DNA of 64,000 nt from Entoloma clypeatum (taxonomy: Eukaryota > Basidiomycota > Agaricomycetes > Agaricales > Entolomataceae). The position numbers were made by a program, and so were the translations under genes. Below, piece by piece: positions 1 through 9,999 of the stretch. The stretch is taken from NCBI GenBank assembly GCA_963565915.1, contig OY751487.1, positions 310,001-374,000 of the forward strand, read 5' to 3'. The notes under the pieces are model-generated. The model saw only the letters and a program-made list of their open reading frames with translations. It was not told the origin of the DNA and did not search any database. How positions within the stretch are numbered: position 1 is the stretch's first letter; each line of letters starts with the position of its first letter.

Positions 1-1261
1 TGACTGGATGAGAGTTGACCAAAGCCACTGCACGAGGTTGCTAGGCCAATGATATAAGAACTGTCAATGCCGTCATAAGGTTTGACATACTAATGGTCTG
101 CGTTCGCCTCGACATAGAGCCCAGCTCCAGCTTCCCAAAATACCTTGACATTATCACCCCATTGGAGGCGCAAGCGGAGCCACCCACGTTCGATCGTGAT
201 GTTGTGAATACTTTTCAAGAAGCGATGTGCCGGAAGTTCATCGATTGAAAGATGCGGCGCAAAAGTTTCCCTTGATACATAATCAAAACATGAGACAGGT
301 AATGATTCAATGCATAGTTACCTCAATGCATTTGCTAACCCAAATACTTGGGTGGTCTCACTTCCACAGTCTGTGCTCGTTTGAATGGGCATACCTGAAA
401 ATTCGTATGTCTTTCGTACATTATCAGACAAGTTGCAATGTCACTTACCACCATACTTCTTGACAATGCCAAGATACAAATAAGCAACCACCTTCTTGAG
501 GCGGTTATTAGGCACAGTTTGGAGCCCCAGCCATTTTGACGCCCATTTATCACGTATTCCCCAGATTGGAAATCCGATCGCGGACAACTTATCGTGTCCA
601 TCACCACTCCATTCATGATGTGGGCCTAGTGCAATCAAAAACCCCCGACTTATCTTCCTCGCTGTAGGTTCACGGATAGCAAAGCCTTCTGGATCTTGAA
701 GATGCATTTCTGTACAGATGAAAGATCTATCAAGTAAAAGCCACAGTCATACCCGAGAAAAAGGAATGAAAGATAGCAAATAAGTACCGCGTTAAGTGTG
801 CACCTTCATTAAACACAATTGCTTCACCAATTGTCTTTGGGCCTTATCGACTCGTGGGGTCCTTTGCCATTTGGTCCAAAACAAGTTGTCGTTTCATCTG
901 TAATGGTAATTCCCGAGTCATTGTACCACTCCCCTTGAGTCTGTATACCCAGCGGCGCCGCGCAACTGTTATAGCACTGCCCCGACCCAGCCAATTAATA
1001 ACATCGAGTGTAACCTGAGTTGTAGATTAATACATGCCTCATTTTGATATCATGCTCCGCAAGTAACAACTGGCTGATCAACTCTCGGTTTGTGATGTTC
1101 CATTTGTCATAATCTTCGATAAGCTTTTTGACACGCTCATCGTCAGGTTTTGCTTTAGACATATGTTCAACAGCAAGAAGAAGAGCACCAAAGTAGCACG
1201 AACGACAGTCTTTGAATTGGTTGATTCCAGTTGGGTTGTTGTTTGATGACTCAGAGGCCAT
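1..1261 (-). pseudogene. Integrase-core (DDE-type) family gene, partial, one premature stop
   Basis: Minus-strand gene reading off the left edge. The ATG at 1261 opens an N-terminal helical region (about 1261-1035). After an intron, an exon near 985-790 carries a basic VARRR segment and a KRQLVLDQMAKDP motif. The core exon (about 712-448) has WSGDGHDKL and WGIRDKW. Two clean introns follow (447-395, 53 bp; 321-271, 51 bp), joining TDCGSET (near 375) and ITIERGW (near 195). The aspartates of DGHDKL and TDCGSET and the glutamate of ITIERGW look like a D-D-E triad of an RNase H-fold integrase core. From memory this matches an Agaricomycete-expanded 'integrase core domain' family; transposase or domesticated role is not settled. 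A TAA at 846-844 interrupts the second exon and the frame decays after about 97, so this copy is probably dead, although the catalytic region is well preserved. Confidence 0.75.
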
Positions 1262-1676
1262 AGCATAAAAGGAGGGATGAGTGTGGGTCCTGCCTTCCGA
1301 AATCTAAATATGCTCTCATCTGCCCCCAAAATCCGCCGCAATGCTTTCAACCCCAAATCCGCAATGTTGAGGGTGATCCCAAAAAAGGAAATTTCTCTTT
1401 TTAATTTTCCGCATTCTTCAACTGTTGTAGGACAACGACACCTGTAACATATACAGCAAGGCATGTACTAGACAAGTGCTACATGGTGATCCCTGATTCG
1501 ACAAAACTATATCCTCAAGAAAGGGTTGAACCCATACGATCACTAACATATCGCGCCGAGCCCCGACATATATATTCCCATATCAATTGCGCCCTGCAGG
1601 TATTGAGAAGGTTGTTAGGGGAACCTCAGAAGGCTGTCAAGACACGGAAATCTGTAAAATTCGAGGCGCGAATCCA

Positions 1677-1707
1677 AAATCCTGCCTGATACAGCTGGCG
1701 CACCGTA
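1677..1707 (+). repeat. 31-bp dispersed repeat, copy 1
   Basis: Begins AAATCCTGCCTGATAC. It is identical to copies 2 and 3 except for one base (G for A in GGCGCACC). The flanks share little with the other copies. Confidence 0.7.
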
Positions 1708-2189
1708 CTTGCATGGGGCATTGTCCCAGATTTCATCTCTTTCATGCTGTCTGCCTTTCAACCATCGTTGAGTCATCAGAACGGTGAAGTAAGGAATCTG
1801 ATGTTAGCTTTCTCACGCACTCTGAGGCCGTTCAGGCTTGGTGGAGGCAAGCAGAGGTGAGGTGAGTTCGTTGACACTGCTCTTCTTCCCGTTGTCACAT
1901 ACATCTTCATAGGCTATTGACTCGAGGCACCTATACAGGACAGGCATACACCAAACACTGAGGCTTCGCATCTCAAGTTTTGTGGGAATGAGCTGGTGAT
2001 CATACAACTTGACCAGTGTGAAAGTGAAAACTATGTCTCGATTCAGCCGTTGACGGATTTTCAGGTCAGATCAATTTGTCATAACATCATTCACCATTCA
2101 GACACCTTCCCGCAACAGCCCGCACCTGCTTAAACTCACGCGCAACATGCCCCGCAACTCGCACGCAAGAGGAACACAAGTCAGGCATG

Positions 2190-2220
2190 TACGGTGTGCC
2201 AGCTGTATCAGGCAGGATTT
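2190..2220 (-). repeat. 31-bp dispersed repeat, copy 2
   Basis: Reverse-complement copy. Similarity with copy 3 extends another ~50 bp through GATCAAA, TTCAAATTT and GATGTGGGGATT up to the foldback insertion at 2255, so this is part of a longer old repeat. Confidence 0.75.
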
Positions 2221-2254
2221 CAGATCAAACGTTCAAATTTAAGATGTGGGGATT

Positions 2255-2528
2255 GTGCAGGGACAACATTGTATCCATATGAGTCAGCTTTTTTTTGATA
2301 TTTCATGTTGACTAGCCCCGGTTACTGTCCAAATCCCCATCAACACAGCTGCCACGCGTGTTTGCCGTTGTCCGACTACCTTGCGCTCACTGTGTAGGGC
2401 AGTGAGCGCAAGGTAGTTGGACAATGGCAAACATGTGTGGCAGCTGTGTTGATGGGGATTTGGACAGTAACCAGGGCTAGCCAACATGAAAAAAGCTGAC
2501 TCATATGGATACAATGTTGTCACTGCAC
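2255..2528. repeat. Foldback (snap-back) element, ~130-bp inverted arms
   Basis: The two halves are reverse complements (starts GTGCAGGGACAAC, ends GTTGTCACTGCAC) with an ~8-nt loop near 2396-2403, a few mismatches and one ~7-nt indel. The related repeat at 5870-5960 lacks this insert: there GATGTGGGGATT runs straight into AGAGCATATTT, whereas here 274 bp intervene. It codes for nothing obvious and resembles a MITE or foldback element. I see no clear target-site duplication. Confidence 0.75.
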
Positions 2529-2820
2529 AGTAGAGCATATTTAGAGTATGTTTGCAACGTCCTTGGGAGCTCACTTTGGAGGAGTTGTCATGGAGGCAAA
2601 CTGCCAATAATTTTTTGAAGCTGGCCTTGCAACTCCAGATTCTGGCTTGACGAGTCGCTGATTAGCCTGTCACATGAGACAATCAGCAAACGCCAACAGA
2701 CGTGTCGCGAGTCTGTTGACTGTGATTTTCTGTCTGTTTTGTCCCCTCATGTACCACAGATAGATCAATCAGTTCTTTTGCAAGAAATCTTTCAATGTTC
2801 ATGTTATCATGTTAAAATTC
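2529..2820. other. Non-coding stretch
   Basis: The first ~25 bp continue the old repeat shared with 5870-5890. Nothing recognisable after that. Confidence 0.4.
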
Positions 2821-3201
2821 CTATGTGCTATTGAAAGACTCATCATACCGGAACCGATACAAACACTCAGAATCTTCCAATTGCAGTAAATTTTCCTCCG
2901 TTACTTGAAAGCCACCTTGGCTGAGCTGTGGTGCAAGCTGATCCTCCCCCTCCTCATCCAACATCATCAGTGTCTGGGCTGGATCTTCAGGTGGATCGAG
3001 ATCATCGGAAACTGCCAACAAGGCAAGCTGGTTGAGACATGTATGATGTGATATAGCAGCCATGATGAATGCGAGTAAATTCAATGTATCCATGCTTCGA
3101 TGCACAGTTTTTTTTAAACAAAAATCAGATTTATTGTGCTGGAGAAACTGAGTTCCTATGGTACATATTACATGCAGACAGGTAGATAAGCAGGCAAGCA
3201 T
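2821..3201 (-). CDS. Hypothetical ORF, 126 aa
   Basis: Open frame with an acidic second half (DDLDPPEDPAQT, LDEEGEDQ) ending in an aromatic and basic ECLYRFRYDE stretch. The product is not recognised. It could be an N-terminal fragment of a transposase-type protein or a chance frame. No intron, promoter or neighbour supports expression. Confidence 0.25.
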   Translation of the reverse strand: MLACLSTCLHVICTIGTQFLQHNKSDFCLKKTVHRSMDTLNLLAFIMAAISHHTCLNQLALLAVSDDLDPPEDPAQTLMMLDEEGEDQLAPQLSQGGFQVTEENLLQLEDSECLYRFRYDESFNST

Positions 3202-3467
3202 GGTGTAGGCGGTGTGTTAAGTCAACGCTCGGATTATTCCAGCATGCTCCATGTGTCAGAACTACAAGAGCCATGGAATGCCATGTCCCCCCACTGACTA
3301 GGCAGCAGAGAATGAACAGGCCGGTGTATCCTCCACCGTTTTAGACCACGCTCCCCTGTTAACTCCTGAGAAAGGTGAGACATTTCATGTGTGTGGTGGG
3401 TCACGTGGGTGGGCTACAGGTCCGCAGAGCGGGAAGGGTAGGGGTGACCTCGACGGGTGTCTACCGG

Positions 3468-3530
3468 TTGGGGGGGGGTTAGGGAAGGGTATATGTTGGT
3501 AGGGGGGGGGGTCGGGGGGCGGGGGGCAGG
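3468..3530 (+). repeat. G-tract cluster (potential G-quadruplex)
   Basis: More than five runs of three or more G on the plus strand, several of 6-10 G, in the presumed 3' untranslated end of LINE1 (whose RNA would be C-rich here). Confidence 0.6.
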
Positions 3531-3562
3531 ATGAAGGGGTGTGATGGGTGTTAGTGGCCGGT

Positions 3563-4741
3563 TCAGATATTTTGCGTGGTGGGTGGAGCAAAGCGTTTTG
3601 AGGACTGGATGAAGTCGAGGAGGGGCTTGAGTGCAGAGGGATCAGATAGGAGAAAGGGGATGGACTCAGCTTTGCATTGTAGTTTGCATCTTAGTGTATG
3701 TCTCTCGTGTTGGTAGTGAGGGCAGGTAATGAGAAAGTGGTGGACCGTCTTGGGGACCAGTCCGCGGCAGTGGGGACATGTGGGGGTCTCAGAACAATGT
3801 ATGCAGAAGAGATGTTGGTTGAGCAGGTAGTGGCCTGTCCTGAGTTGGGTGAGGATTGCTGATTGTTGGCGGTTGAGGTTGGCGATGAGCTTCAGGTATT
3901 TCTTTGATGGGAGCATCTTGTCAATAATGCTCGTGGAGGGGAAGCATGGGGATGATCTCCAGCGATGCAACCATTGGGACTTGAGGTTGGAAAGATGGGT
4001 TTGGCGGAGGGTGGTTAGGCTTTTGGGGAGGGGTTTTCTCCGGAGGAAGGTTGGGAGGAGGGGGGGTGCGCTTGAGGTTCCTTGTGCAGCTTGTTTAGCT
4101 AGTTCGTCTGCCCAATCATTTGGTGTGAAGTCAATGTGTCTAAGCATCCAGTGTATTTGGAGATCGACCACGTCTTTTGCGGGGTGCTTACCTTTTCTCA
4201 ATGGTTGGGCAGGGGTTCAGTTACCTTTCTGTCTGTGCTGGGTGGCATGGAGCCTCTCTGCGGCATCATGGACATGGTCAAGGAGGTGGTGGGCTGGGTG
4301 GGGTCGCTGGTTGTTGAGGGTCCATATGGCTGCTTGGCTGTCTGAGCCAATGACGATGAAGATGTGAAGAGGGGTCTGAAGGGTGGTCAGCATGTGAAGA
4401 GCGAGTGTAAAGCCTACAATTTTGGTTTCATAGACTGTGTGGTTTGATGCTGAGCCTAGGTGGTATTGGAGGTGCTGGGATTCGGTGGCGTTGGTGTAAA
4501 GAACTGCAGAGGCCCCAATTTTGTCCTCGAAGCCTGACCCATCGCAGTAAACGGTCACATGGGCTTTGTGGTGGTTGTCCTCAGCTGCAGATAGGACTGA
4601 TGGTTTGTTCTCGGGTATGTGAGTGGTGAAGGATGGGATGTAGTGTGGCCGACAATGGGTTGGCGAGATTTGCTCCAGTAGCGAGGGGTCGCAGTCCAGG
4701 TCATCGAGAAGGTTGTGTAGGGGGGATCTGTGTCTGCGCAT
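3563..4741 (-). pseudogene. LINE1 RNase H and C-terminal region
   Basis: RNase H part (4741-4217) shows VTVYCDGSGFEDKIGASAV and VIGSDSQAAIW, which carry catalytic aspartates, and an Asp-rich continuation (DWADELAKQAA) beyond an in-frame TGA at 4219-4217. Without that stop the frame is continuous to 3563. The tail has CIHCSETPTCPHC and a HHFLITCPHY motif, a Cys/His cluster common at the C-terminus of such LINEs. The TGA sits where CGA would be one C-to-T change away. Confidence 0.8.
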
Positions 4742-5366
4742 GAAGCGTCTGGCGGCCTTGCAGACTGGGGTGTGGAGGGGGTGGGTAGGAGGGAGCGAGG
4801 TGGAGTGTGGCTTGGTGGAGGACTTTGTTGAGGAGTAGGTCTAAAGGGAGTAGGTTAGCATGTGTGTCTAGAGTGTCACCTGCCGTGGTGTTTAGAGCTC
4901 CTGTGATGAGCTTGGCTGCAGGCCACTGCGCTGGGGCTAGTTTGTTGGAGATGGCAACTGAGCCCGTACACTTCTTGCCGGAGGGAGAGGAGCAGATTCT
5001 GGTATACCAAACGTCTGCTGCATAGGTGAAGGCGGGGACGGCCACCATGTTGTATAGTTGGCAGATTCGGTGCACCAGTATTCCCCCTGACATCTTGAAG
5101 AGGCAAGAAACTTGGTTGGTCCACCAGGTCACATTGGCAGACATCTTGTGGTGGTGGGCAGTCCAGCGTAATTTTGAGTCAAAGATGACGCTGAGGTATT
5201 TATATGTGGGGACGGTCTTGATGGTTTGTGTCGTGAATGAGCCATCTTGGTTGGGTCTAGAGAGGACCAAGTCAGTTGGTGCGTGATCATGAGGAGTGTG
5301 TGGAAAGTTCATGAGGGCTAGCTTGGATGATGCACAGTTGGTAATGGTGATTCGCTGTGAGCACAC
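4701..5366 (-). pseudogene. LINE1 reverse transcriptase, C-terminal end
   Basis: Contains the conserved YKYLSVIFD segment after the palm (usual form YLGVxFD), then thumb-like sequence (LVHRICQLYNMVAVPAFTY). It overlaps the RNase H frame at 4701-4741 in another phase, so at least one frameshift separates them. Confidence 0.75.
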
Positions 5367-8120
5367 AAAACATTATCTAACATAATCACATGCTTCCTTC
5401 ACATGAACTATTGCAAACATACATTTTGAGGTTCTAGGGAATAATTTGGGGATCTGCACAGTTGCCACAGAGATTCTCCCTGAAACTATGGGAAAAGGAT
5501 TTCCAGAGGAGCTGCAAACATACTCTTTTGCAACGGCTCCTGGGCCACTTTTCAAACAAATTGTTGAGAACTTGCTTAAAAGTGATGGCTCCACAAGCTG
5601 GCTGAGTGATCAGTGCATCAGCATGTGAAAGCATTGTGCCAATCATGGACATGCACCGACACCGTATCCTTGCCAGTGATCTCCCACTCTCTCATCCTCA
5701 TATTCTACCTCACAAAGCAAGGGAAATCAACCAACAAGTAAACAAGACATGTCTAGTCACTTGACCATAGATGTGTCGAATCAACCATCACTGATATACA
5801 GATTTTACCACATGATGGGGCCTCCACTGCAGCAGCTGATGGTAACCTTTTAAAAAGTGAAACTGTCGAAAAGGCCGTTGCAAATATGCTCTAATCCCCA
5901 CATCTTTTTTAAAAAATTTGAACATTTGATCTGAAATCCTGCCTGATACAGCTGGCACACCGTAGGCATGCCTTGCAACTGTGCGCACAACTGATTGATT
6001 GATCCCCAGGCATGCAACAGAGCATGCAACAGCATGCACATGTGCACTTACATGCAACTGATCATCACGCAATGAATATGGGGCATCAGAACTTGTACAT
6101 ATCTCCATCATAGATATCAACTGGGATTTATTTATTGTGTAAGCCTCAGAAAGTATAAAGCTTGACCTTACAATCTCACCAGCCCAACATGCCAGCCTGG
6201 ACAAAACTATACAACAACCAAAACCATCACCACAGATGCCACAGAACAGACCAAACACCCAAAATTCGTGGCCAGTGCAAAAGCAGACAGGGAGAAAGGC
6301 CATACATGGGGAGAATTCTGGGGGGAGGAAAATAACAACAATGTTTCCCCTCTTTTTTTACTGGTGAGTGGGCCGCTGCAGAGCACAGCAATTTCCGAGT
6401 TCAGCTGTTGACTAGATCATGGTCCAGATGGGGAATTCAGATAAGAACTGTGATTTTTCCCCAGGTGAGAACCTGCTGCTCTGAAAAAATACATAACATC
6501 ACAAATGTGTTCATCCGTGTTGAGGGGATGGTTTAGGAGCCTGGAAAAAGAACAGATATCTTGCCTAAAATACCATTTGTGACCAGGAGTTTGAAAGTTA
6601 CTAGTGTTTGAAATGCTTGTCTACCACTTTCTATGTTGTACATAGCGACTGCTTATAGTGAGAAGATATCATGGTATTGATCCTACCAAGCCCATTACAG
6701 AAGCCAGTAGAGATATTCTCAAAACTGGAAAGCTGGCGAGAGATTTCATGATTTTCTTCATCTAAACAAGACCAAAGTGTGACCAAGCTGTGATGAAGGT
6801 TTCAAACACCCCAAATTTTCAACTTCCCCTCACCAGAAAGCCTCAGTTGGGATCTACTGTGCACTTATTGCTCATGTTAAGGTGCAGTACTGTACTATTT
6901 CAATCAATGTGTTGGTCACACATAACGGGGCTCTTGAAAACACCGGAATGTCATGTTTGTCATGCTTCCCTGAGCAGCGATGAATTCAGCACATGAGATT
7001 TCCAAAGATGGCACCAAAAATGACAAAAATCAGTCACTTGAGTCGACTTCACAGAAATTTCCAACCGCGACAAAATCAAAATTTCATCACACTGTGTCAC
7101 ATGTCACAGGCCCAACAAATTGCACCTGACTTACCCACCCTGTCAGCTTAATAATACTGGGACGTGGGGTCCCTGCCCTGGTATCATTAGGCTCGACTAC
7201 AATGTAGACCCAACACCAGTCTTAAATCAGGCCCTACCGCTGCCAAAAGACTTCACAGCACCAAGTCCCTCTGACCTATTTGGGAATGCGACATCAGCAA
7301 AGTATCTCGGCTCCCTCCATTCCATTCCCTACCATCTCGACCGCACACAATCAAGCTCCCACGGCACCGGAACTGTTCTGGACAGCAATCACCATTGTCG
7401 GCAGTCTCCACCTCTGCCTCCGACTGCCATCAACGACGTCAGGAACAGCTTGTCCTGCCTCTCTTGTCCTCCAGCGCTACTCGCCGCACTCATAATGCCC
7501 TGCCTTCACGACTGGCAATGAACAGCGCCACGTAGCCTTGCTGACTCAGCCTGACTGGGGAGCTGTCTCGCCCCCTGAGACAGTTCGTCCTCCACGTTCA
7601 CGTTGGACTCCCTCTCGCTACCGTTGGGCACCTCCATTTCACACCCGTTCCAGCTGTCGCAGCCCACAATGACTAGCATCCTCTGAGAGCCTTGGTGGCT
7701 CCAGTCCGTGGCGTTCCCACCCCCAAATGGCTTACCCTCAGCATCCTGCCACATCTATCACCATCGGAGCCCTTCCTACCCCTCTCCACCTTCGCTGCAG
7801 TTTCCAACTTGGATGCCCTGGTAATCCCAGCCATGCCTGCTCTGAATTGTTTGCGCTTCAGTGCCCACTCCTCTCGTCACCCCTCCATTATTATATTGTT
7901 CTCAATATCTCAGCAATCAAAGATAACAATGTATTCATTAAATATTAACATGATTTTCTAAAGATTATCTGTCTGATTTCACAAAACAAGTCAGGAAAGG
8001 AGTGATTAGTGCCCAGAGGGCTTCAGAATGAATATGAAAGGCTGGGATACAAGAGGTAGGGGAATATTGCCATGGGTATCGAAGGATGGTCTGGTGGATT
8101 AGGATGTTGCCGTCGATGCA
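5367..8120. other. Non-coding region between LINE1 and the split gene
   Basis: No supported gene. The longest frames (5788-6303 minus; 7120-7521 plus) have no recognisable domain and compositions typical of chance frames. It holds copy 3 of the 31-bp repeat. A 30-bp segment near 6355-6385 (CTCTGCAGCGGCCCACTCAC in reverse complement) recurs at about 58105-58140. Confidence 0.45.
5934..5964 (+). repeat. 31-bp dispersed repeat, copy 3 (empty site for the foldback)
   Basis: Same repeat as at 1677 and 2190. Its upstream flank (5870-5933) aligns in reverse complement with both sides of the foldback at 2255-2528 and shows the site without the insertion. Confidence 0.75.
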
Positions 8121-8329
8121 TCAGCAGTTAGGTGTGTTGGTACCACTTGTGGAGCTGCCCCCGCCCTCGCCAGATCTGTCCTTGTCGGGTGCAGGCATGT
8201 CTTCTGGGTCGCTCTCGACAGTCTCTGCACTTTTGTGCTTCTTGCATTGGCGAGTTTCTCCAGTCGCGTCCTGAGTGCTGGTACGTTTTTTGCCATAATC
8301 AGATCAGCAACGGTGTGGCACCAGGGCGG
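8121..8329 (-). pseudogene. 3' end of split host-type gene (after gypsy insertion)
   Basis: Downstream fragment of the gene whose 5' part lies at 14483-15543. Joining across the GCGG duplication keeps the frame for a few codons, then a TGA (context TGC TGA TCT, one step from CGA) interrupts. Beyond it the frame runs through a basic and acidic tail (KKHKSAETVESDPEDMPA, SGEGGGSS) to a stop at 8123-8121. A 46-bp intron (GTGCCA...CCAG) is a possible alternative but leads to a less convincing tail. Confidence 0.55.
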
Positions 8330-8468
8330 TGGAGAGGTGGAGAGGCTCTTGGATCGACAGAATGTGGTTCTCTCATTCTCTTGTGATGATCTACTGACTG
8401 TTACATCTGCATGCTGTGACCTGGCGCATCACATGATCACGTGGGGTAGTGCCTCCGGCACTACTCCA
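8330..8468 (-). repeat. 3' LTR of the gypsy element
   Basis: 139 bp, TG...CA on both strands. It differs from the partner at three positions. The end of the integrase tail frame reads into it. Confidence 0.92.
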
Positions 8469-9832
8469 GGTTCCCCCATCTTATCATGGTGGTGTCCTCG
8501 CCGCCTCTGCTGCACTCTCTCTGCTATTGATGTGTCCTCCAATGCCTGCTTGTCTCCCACATCCTCTTCCTCGTCTTCATCATTGTAGAACTTCGTCCTC
8601 ATCAGGCCCGGATCGTCTATTTCCTCGGATGCTGTGCCATCGTCCTCATCTGAACCCCTGTCCATCTCCCCGTCATGGTGATGTTCTTCCTGTGTCCATT
8701 TTGGCCCTTCCCCTGTCTGGTCTCCCTGGTATTCATGTGCAGCCATATCCACCACCCCTGGTTCTTGTCTCCTCGCCTCTGCCTCGGCTAGCTCTGTTCC
8801 TTCCCTAGGTAGGAATCGTCGTAGCCGTCGTGCGCTATAGGCTCCTGGGAGTTCGACACCATTCAGGTCTTCGAGCGCATAGGAGTTGAGGTTGCGGCTC
8901 CTGACTCATCGTGGTTCTGACCACATCGGTGTGAGCTTGCGCTCGTTGCTAACAGTGGTCGTCAGATCGCTCCGATATACCTGTACCAACTCGCCTTTCT
9001 TGAATATGACTGGTGTCCCCTGCGTTTTGAGCACCTTGTGGTCAAACACTGCTTTTCTTTGCAGTGCGTGATGTACTGCCTCGGCATAGCCGTCGAGACG
9101 CTGTTGTGCCGCATATGCCATCTGTGCTTCAGCCTCGCTCGTTGTAAGGGGAGAGGTACTTAACTCGATAGGTGTCCTCATCGTGTTTACGACGGTTCCA
9201 AGTAGGAGTTCTTTTGGCATGAACTTGAGTGCTGGCAAGATCCTCCAGTTGAGGATTTGGATCGCCTCCTCAAAGTGGGTCGGCCAACCCCTTGGCACCT
9301 GTTCCCATGTCATCGACCTCCATCCATCCTCGCCCAGCTCCGGTGCGCATAGCCTTGCCAATACATAGAGGAGGAGCTTGTTTGTCCCTTCAACTAGTCT
9401 ATTGACCTATGGCGAATATGCTGAGGTTACGATGTGGTTGATTCCCTGATCTTGGCAGAACATGTCCACCTCGTCATTGTCGAAGTGCTTCCCACCATCG
9501 GATTGCCAGGATTCCAGAGGGGCGAAGTTGTGACAGATGTCGTGTAACGACTTGACCGTCGTTTTTGCACTGCCGTGCACTTTGAACATGTATCCCCAGA
9601 CGTGCTGGGAGAAAACGTCAAGATATAACCCAACCATGTGGTAGCCCCCTTTTCCCTCTGGCATTGACAGGTAATCGCCCATGAGAAGCTCGAACGGGTG
9701 TCGGCGTGTTATCGGCTGTAGTAGGGAATTCAGATGTGCGCCACCGAAGTTCTTGCATCGGGCACAGTCCGTGATGGCCTTCACAATGGACTCGTCGAGT
9801 TTTGGACTGTGGTAGAGGTCGAGCAATGCCAT
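8429..9832 (-). pseudogene. Gypsy integrase and acidic C-terminal tail
   Basis: 9832-9407 has the middle of an integrase core: CARCKNFGG (zinc ligands), PFELLMGDYLSMP, and SDGGKHFDNDE with the second catalytic Asp. The SAYSP motif is followed by TAG where Trp is usual, then VNRLVEGTNKLLLYVL with the catalytic Glu. 9361-8906 continues to KGELVQVYRSDL, a C-terminal SH3-like stretch. 8755-8429 is a strongly acidic tail (DNDEDEEEDVGD-type), ending inside the 3' LTR. Confidence 0.82.
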
Positions 9833-9999
9833 CTTGATACTGTCCCTGTGCCAGTGTCCCCCCTTCTCATGCTGTTCCCGCGCCTTCTCAACTGCCTCCT
9901 TTTTTGAGATACATTCCCTTCTTGCTCTCGCCCGGACTCCCGTTCCTCCTCCTACGAACCACAGTTTCCTGCTTCTATCATATACTGCGAGGCCCTATG

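Larger units (their letters stand above)
1262..2254. other. Non-coding stretch upstream of the integrase-core gene
   Basis: No convincing gene. Open frames here are short and lack recognisable motifs. It holds two of the three copies of a 31-bp repeat (1677-1707 and 2190-2220, opposite orientations). Confidence 0.5.
3385..5366 (-). mobile_element. LINE1: 5'-truncated, decayed non-LTR retrotransposon
   Basis: Minus-strand remnant keeping the end of the reverse transcriptase, the RNase H domain and the C-terminal Cys/His region. The RT palm with its catalytic Asp box is missing, as expected for 5' truncation during target-primed integration. The 3' end lies in a G-rich (+ strand) tract around 3410-3530. 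No poly(A) tail or target duplication is visible, so the exact ends are uncertain. Confidence 0.8.

Noticed and set aside
3849..4629. Plus-strand frames of 172, 69 and 61 aa over LINE1
   Set aside because: They are antisense to the RNase H and RT frames, which carry conserved motifs; these frames have none.
5788..6303. 171-aa minus frame rich in Cys and aromatic residues
   Set aside because: Runs through the dispersed 31-bp repeat, has no known motif, and related copies of the repeat do not keep the frame.
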